Of a DNA stretch of 16,368 bases, positions 14,003 through 16,368 are shown piece by piece. Each line of letters begins with the position of its first letter. Position 1 is the stretch's first letter. A model generated the notes under the pieces. The model did not search any database. It was given only the letters and a program-made list of their open reading frames with translations, and was not told the DNA's origin. Origin of the DNA: Betaproteobacteria bacterium HGW-Betaproteobacteria-2 (GTDB lineage: Bacteria > Pseudomonadota > Gammaproteobacteria > Burkholderiales > Methylophilaceae); assembly GCA_002842255.1 (NCBI GenBank), contig PHCM01000004.1:1-16368 (forward strand), given 5' to 3'. Made by a program: the position numbers and the translations under genes.

Positions 14003-14048
14003 CCGTCTATCAAACTACCCCACAGGCATATCCATCCGGGAGAAAATC

Positions 14049-14870
14049 ATGAAAAAAACACACTTCGTTGCCTTCTCACTTGTGACCGTGCTCTTGTCAG
14101 GTTGCGCCACCACTACCAGCCCCAGCGCTTCCGGTGTCGAACGCAAGCAGTTCATGATGCTCTCAGAAGCGCAAGTCGTCAGCATGTCGACAGAGAGTTA
14201 CCTTGCCACCCTGCAGGAAGCCAGCAAGAAAAAGACCCTCAACACCAATCCGGCTCAAGTGAAACGTGTACGCACCATCTCGCAGAAACTCATCCAGCAG
14301 ACGGTGCATTTCCGGCAGGATGCCCTGAACTGGAAGTGGGAAGTGAACGTAGAGCAGAACGACCAGGTTAACGCCTATTGCATGCCGGGCGGCAAAATCA
14401 TGGTATATACCGGACTGATCGACAAGCTGAAAGCTACGGATGATGAACTCGCTGCCGTCATCGGCCATGAAATCGCCCATGCGCTGCGCGAACACGGACG
14501 TGAACGCATGTCGATCGCCTATGCGCAACAGGCCGGGCTGCTCGGACTCGCCGTGCTGGCGGGCACATCGAAGAACCAGAATGCAGCAGCTGTCGGCGTA
14601 CAAGCTGCGGCACTCGGCTCAACACTGTTCTTCGCGCTGCCCAACAGCCGTGAACAGGAGCGCGAAGCGGACCGCATGGGCCTGGAACTATCGGCACGCG
14701 CCGGCTACAACCCCAATGCCGCCGTCAGTCTCTGGCAGAAAATGAGCCAGCAAGGTGGCAGTGCGCCGCCTGAATTCCTCAGCACCCACCCGTCCAACGA
14801 GGCGCGCATCAATGAGCTGAAAAGCATGATTCCTTCCGTCATGCCGCTCTACCGGGCGACACAGAAATAA
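14049..14870 (+). CDS. M48-family metallopeptidase lipoprotein (LoiP/YcaL-like)
   Basis: A 273-residue lipoprotein with lipobox LLSGC (C19) and a zinc-peptidase domain. The HEXXH motif is GHEIAH (H140, E141, H144) and the third zinc ligand is probably E204 in REQEREADRMG. The ending FLSTHPSNEARINELKSMIP is typical of the M48 group that includes E. coli LoiP (YggG) and YcaL, which act on misfolded outer-membrane proteins. The frame is open from 13872, but the upstream part contains the promoter and matches nothing; the ATG at 14049 is preceded by GGGAG at 7 nt and starts a proper signal peptide. It is transcribed divergently from the kinase gene and followed by a 195-bp gap, so it is probably monocistronic. 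Confidence 0.93.
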   Translation: MKKTHFVAFSLVTVLLSGCATTTSPSASGVERKQFMMLSEAQVVSMSTESYLATLQEASKKKTLNTNPAQVKRVRTISQKLIQQTVHFRQDALNWKWEVNVEQNDQVNAYCMPGGKIMVYTGLIDKLKATDDELAAVIGHEIAHALREHGRERMSIAYAQQAGLLGLAVLAGTSKNQNAAAVGVQAAALGSTLFFALPNSREQEREADRMGLELSARAGYNPNAAVSLWQKMSQQGGSAPPEFLSTHPSNEARINELKSMIPSVMPLYRATQK

Positions 14871-15000
14871 AATCTGCCGACGGAGTGCTTTAGCGGTCTG
14901 CGGTCTGCCAGCGACTTGCCTGCCTTGACAGCTTGGTCGGCAAGCCATTGAGTCTTCATGACTTTTCCCAGCAAGCCCCGATTCGAAAACGGCTTTTGTT

Positions 15001-15029
15001 TCGACCCAGAAGCACTTTCCTAGTAAAAT
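15001..15029 (+). promoter_or_regulatory. Promoter of dapD
   Basis: TCGACC (15001-15006, 4 of 6) and TAAAAT (15024-15029, 5 of 6) are 17 bp apart, giving a leader of about 30 nt before the dapD ATG. The rest of the 14871-15065 gap shows a short GCGGTCT direct repeat and no terminator for the M48 gene. Confidence 0.5.
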
Positions 15030-15065
15030 GCCGGATTTACCATTGTCATTAGTTGAGAAAGCACC

Positions 15066-15893
15066 ATGAGCGATTTGCAAAGCACCATCGAAGCGGCATT
15101 TGAAAACCGCGCCAATATCACCCCTGCCAATGTTGAACCGCACGTCAAGGACGCGGTGTTTACAGTGCTTGAACAATTGAATAACGGCAGCTTGCGCGTC
15201 GCCAGCCGCAAGGGCGACAGCCAGGAGTGGGAAACCCACCAGTGGATCAAGAAGGCAGTGCTGCTGTCTTTCCGACTGGAAGACAATGTCCTGATGGATG
15301 ACGGTGTCACCAAGTATTTCGACAAAGTCCCACCGAAGTTCGCCGACTTCACAGAAGCCGACTTCAAGGCCGGCGGCTTCCGTGTTGTACCGAACGCCAT
15401 CGTCCGTCGCGGCTCCTTTATCGGCAAGAATGCCGTTCTGATGCCGTCCTACGTCAATATCGGCGCCTACGTTGATGAAGGCACCATGGTCGACACCTGG
15501 GCAACGGTTGGCTCATGCGCCCAGATCGGTAAGAACGTTCACCTGTCCGGCGGCGTCGGCATCGGCGGCGTGCTGGAACCGGTGCAGGCAGGCCCGACCA
15601 TCATCGGTGATAACTGCTTCATCGGCGCGCGTTCGGAAGTCGTAGAAGGTGTCGTAATCGAAGACAACTGCGTGATTTCCATGGGTGTTTACATTGGCCA
15701 ATCCACCAAGATCTATGACCGCGAAACAGGTGAGGTTTTCTATGGTCGCGTGCCTGCGGGTTCTGTCGTGGTCAGCGGCAACCTTCCCTCGAAGGACGGC
15801 AGCTACAGCCTCTATTGCGCAGTCATCGTCAAAAAAGTCGATGCGAAAACATTAGGCAAGGTCGGCATCAACGAGCTACTGCGCGGCATCTGA
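15066..15893 (+). CDS. dapD: 2,3,4,5-tetrahydropyridine-2,6-dicarboxylate N-succinyltransferase
   Basis: A 275-residue cytosolic acyltransferase of the succinylase branch of lysine and meso-diaminopimelate synthesis; it transfers succinyl from succinyl-CoA to tetrahydrodipicolinate. The N-terminal helical domain (1-105) carries [20 protein letters not shown]. The left-handed beta-helix (about 108-235) is built of hexapeptide repeats such as IGKNAV, IGAYVD, IGKNVH, IGDNCF and IEDNCV, with the family block [11 protein letters not shown]. The C-terminal [15 protein letters not shown] is intact and the length is typical. GAGAAAG before the ATG serves as ribosome binding site. The gene stands alone between a promoter and a terminator. 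The next enzyme in the path may be the ArgD encoded about 7 kb away. Confidence 0.97.
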   Translation: MSDLQSTIEAAFENRANITPANVEPHVKDAVFTVLEQLNNGSLRVASRKGDSQEWETHQWIKKAVLLSFRLEDNVLMDDGVTKYFDKVPPKFADFTEADFKAGGFRVVPNAIVRRGSFIGKNAVLMPSYVNIGAYVDEGTMVDTWATVGSCAQIGKNVHLSGGVGIGGVLEPVQAGPTIIGDNCFIGARSEVVEGVVIEDNCVISMGVYIGQSTKIYDRETGEVFYGRVPAGSVVVSGNLPSKDGSYSLYCAVIVKKVDAKTLGKVGINELLRGI

Positions 15894-15931
15894 ACAAGCC
15901 GTCGAAAATTCGACAGCCCCGTTACAACTCC

Positions 15932-15962
15932 AACAACACCCGCAAATGCGGGTGTTGTTATT
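15932..15962 (+). terminator. Intrinsic terminator of dapD
   Basis: AACAACACCCGC (15932-15943) and GCGGGTGTTGTT (15948-15959) form a perfect 12-bp stem with loop AAAT, followed by ATTTCT. It lies about 38 bp after the dapD stop. The T tract is short but the stem itself ends in GTTGTT. A small palindrome GTCGAA/TTCGAC (15901-15914) precedes it. Confidence 0.85.
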
Positions 15963-16001
15963 TCTACCCCCTTCAATTTCAGATTAAATATTAACCTACT
16001 G

Positions 16002-16021
16002 TATTTAAACAATATTTAAAC
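16002..16021. repeat. Direct repeat upstream of the GGDEF gene
   Basis: TATTTAAAC occurs twice (16002-16010 and 16013-16021), spaced 11 bp start to start, one helical turn, in an AT-rich stretch about 85-100 bp before the GGDEF start. This is a possible regulator site or simply part of an AT-rich promoter. Confidence 0.35.
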
Positions 16022-16103
16022 TAAGTTTTACGAGAGCAACTCCGTGGTACAGAAGTTGCGACTTACAGATCATGAAACATCTGTACAAGGAGCGGCTCAG
16101 CTC

Positions 16104-16368
16104 ATGATCGCCAACTTCAACACTCTCATTATCTGGCTCGCCATGCCTGCGATTGTCGCGCTCGCCGCCTGGAGCGGTTACAGTTTCAAGAAGCGCAGCC
16201 AGCAAAACGATTCCCAGAACTCCAGGTTTGCACTCGAGGATCTGGGTAACGATATGAGCCGTATCGCAACGACCGATGTACTGACGCAACTACCCAACCG
16301 TAACGCCTTCAAGCAACAACTGGAAGCCGGCATACGTCGCTGCAAACGACTGAACAGTTCACTGGCGG
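16104..16368 (+). CDS. Membrane-anchored GGDEF-domain protein (partial, cut by right edge)
   Basis: The first 88 residues are visible. A single hydrophobic span (about 7-25) is followed by a basic stop-transfer KKR and a short polar linker. The start of a GGDEF domain is marked by TTDVLTQLPNRNAFKQQLE (56-74), the usual DxLTxLPNR opening. The protein should make cyclic di-GMP or be a degenerate or bifunctional GGDEF-EAL protein; the catalytic GGDEF motif lies beyond the window. No periplasmic sensor domain is present before the span. AAGGAG lies 11 nt before the ATG at 16104, a slightly long spacing. Bases 16072-16107 also encode an 11-residue frame whose stop overlaps this ATG. Confidence 0.85.
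   Translation, partial: MIANFNTLIIWLAMPAIVALAAWSGYSFKKRSQQNDSQNSRFALEDLGNDMSRIATTDVLTQLPNRNAFKQQLEAGIRRCKRLNSSLA

Noticed and set aside
13872..14048. N-terminal extension of the M48 peptidase to an upstream start
   Set aside because: It would bury the signal peptide and lipobox and runs over a TATAAT promoter; the ATG at 14049 has a good ribosome binding site.
14958..15023. 21-residue frame upstream of dapD
   Set aside because: It has no Shine-Dalgarno sequence and runs through the dapD promoter.

Overview
The window looks like a chromosomal segment of a betaproteobacterium, most likely of the Nitrosomonadales type (relatives of methylotrophs, ammonia oxidisers or Gallionella-like iron oxidisers). 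This rests on the sequence character of ArgD, ArgF, ArgG and DapD, the argD-argF-argG order, and the mix of PepSY/OmpR/PhoQ-type and LuxR/HisKA_3-type signalling genes. Genus cannot be fixed from the sequence alone. No phage, transposase, tRNA, rRNA or CRISPR array is visible. The segment is ordinary core chromosome with a small accessory-looking island at about 7.9-11.4 kb.

Layout. (1) 1-302, minus: ppnP, a nucleoside phosphorylase running off the left edge, with a 291-bp upstream gap holding two strong inverted repeats. (2) 594-4046, minus: a probable operon reading PepSY protein, OmpR-family regulator, PhoQ-like kinase, then a Tas-type aldo/keto reductase. It has its own promoter next to a bidirectional terminator shared with argG. 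(3) 4203-7786, minus: arginine biosynthesis genes in transcription order argD, argF, argG. The argF-argG gap holds two different repeat elements. (4) 7861-8461, minus: a PuuD-type (Urate_ox_N) membrane protein preceded by a 34-residue single-span membrane peptide gene, ended by a strong terminator that separates them from argD. (5) 8710-10703, plus, divergent: a Rieske non-heme iron oxygenase alpha subunit translationally coupled to an EamA/DMT transporter. (6) 10803-11447, plus: an unrecognised lipoprotein. (7) 11458-13811, minus: a LuxR-type regulator and a HisKA_3 kinase with a LapD/MoxY-like sensor region, overlapping by 4 bp. (8) 14049-15893, plus: an M48 lipoprotein metallopeptidase and dapD, followed by a terminator. 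(9) 16104-16368, plus: the start of a membrane-anchored GGDEF protein cut by the right edge.

How the genes work together. ArgD, ArgF and ArgG cover three steps of arginine synthesis; ArgD may also serve lysine synthesis as a succinyldiaminopimelate aminotransferase, which would link it to DapD at the other end of the window. The two two-component systems are complete pairs with different architectures. The PepSY system probably senses an envelope or cation signal, and the MoxY-like one is probably a membrane sensor controlling a NarL-type regulator. The least understood parts are the divergent pair of transcription units around 8.5 kb (small membrane peptide plus PuuD-like protein against Rieske oxygenase plus DMT transporter) and the lipoprotein that follows.
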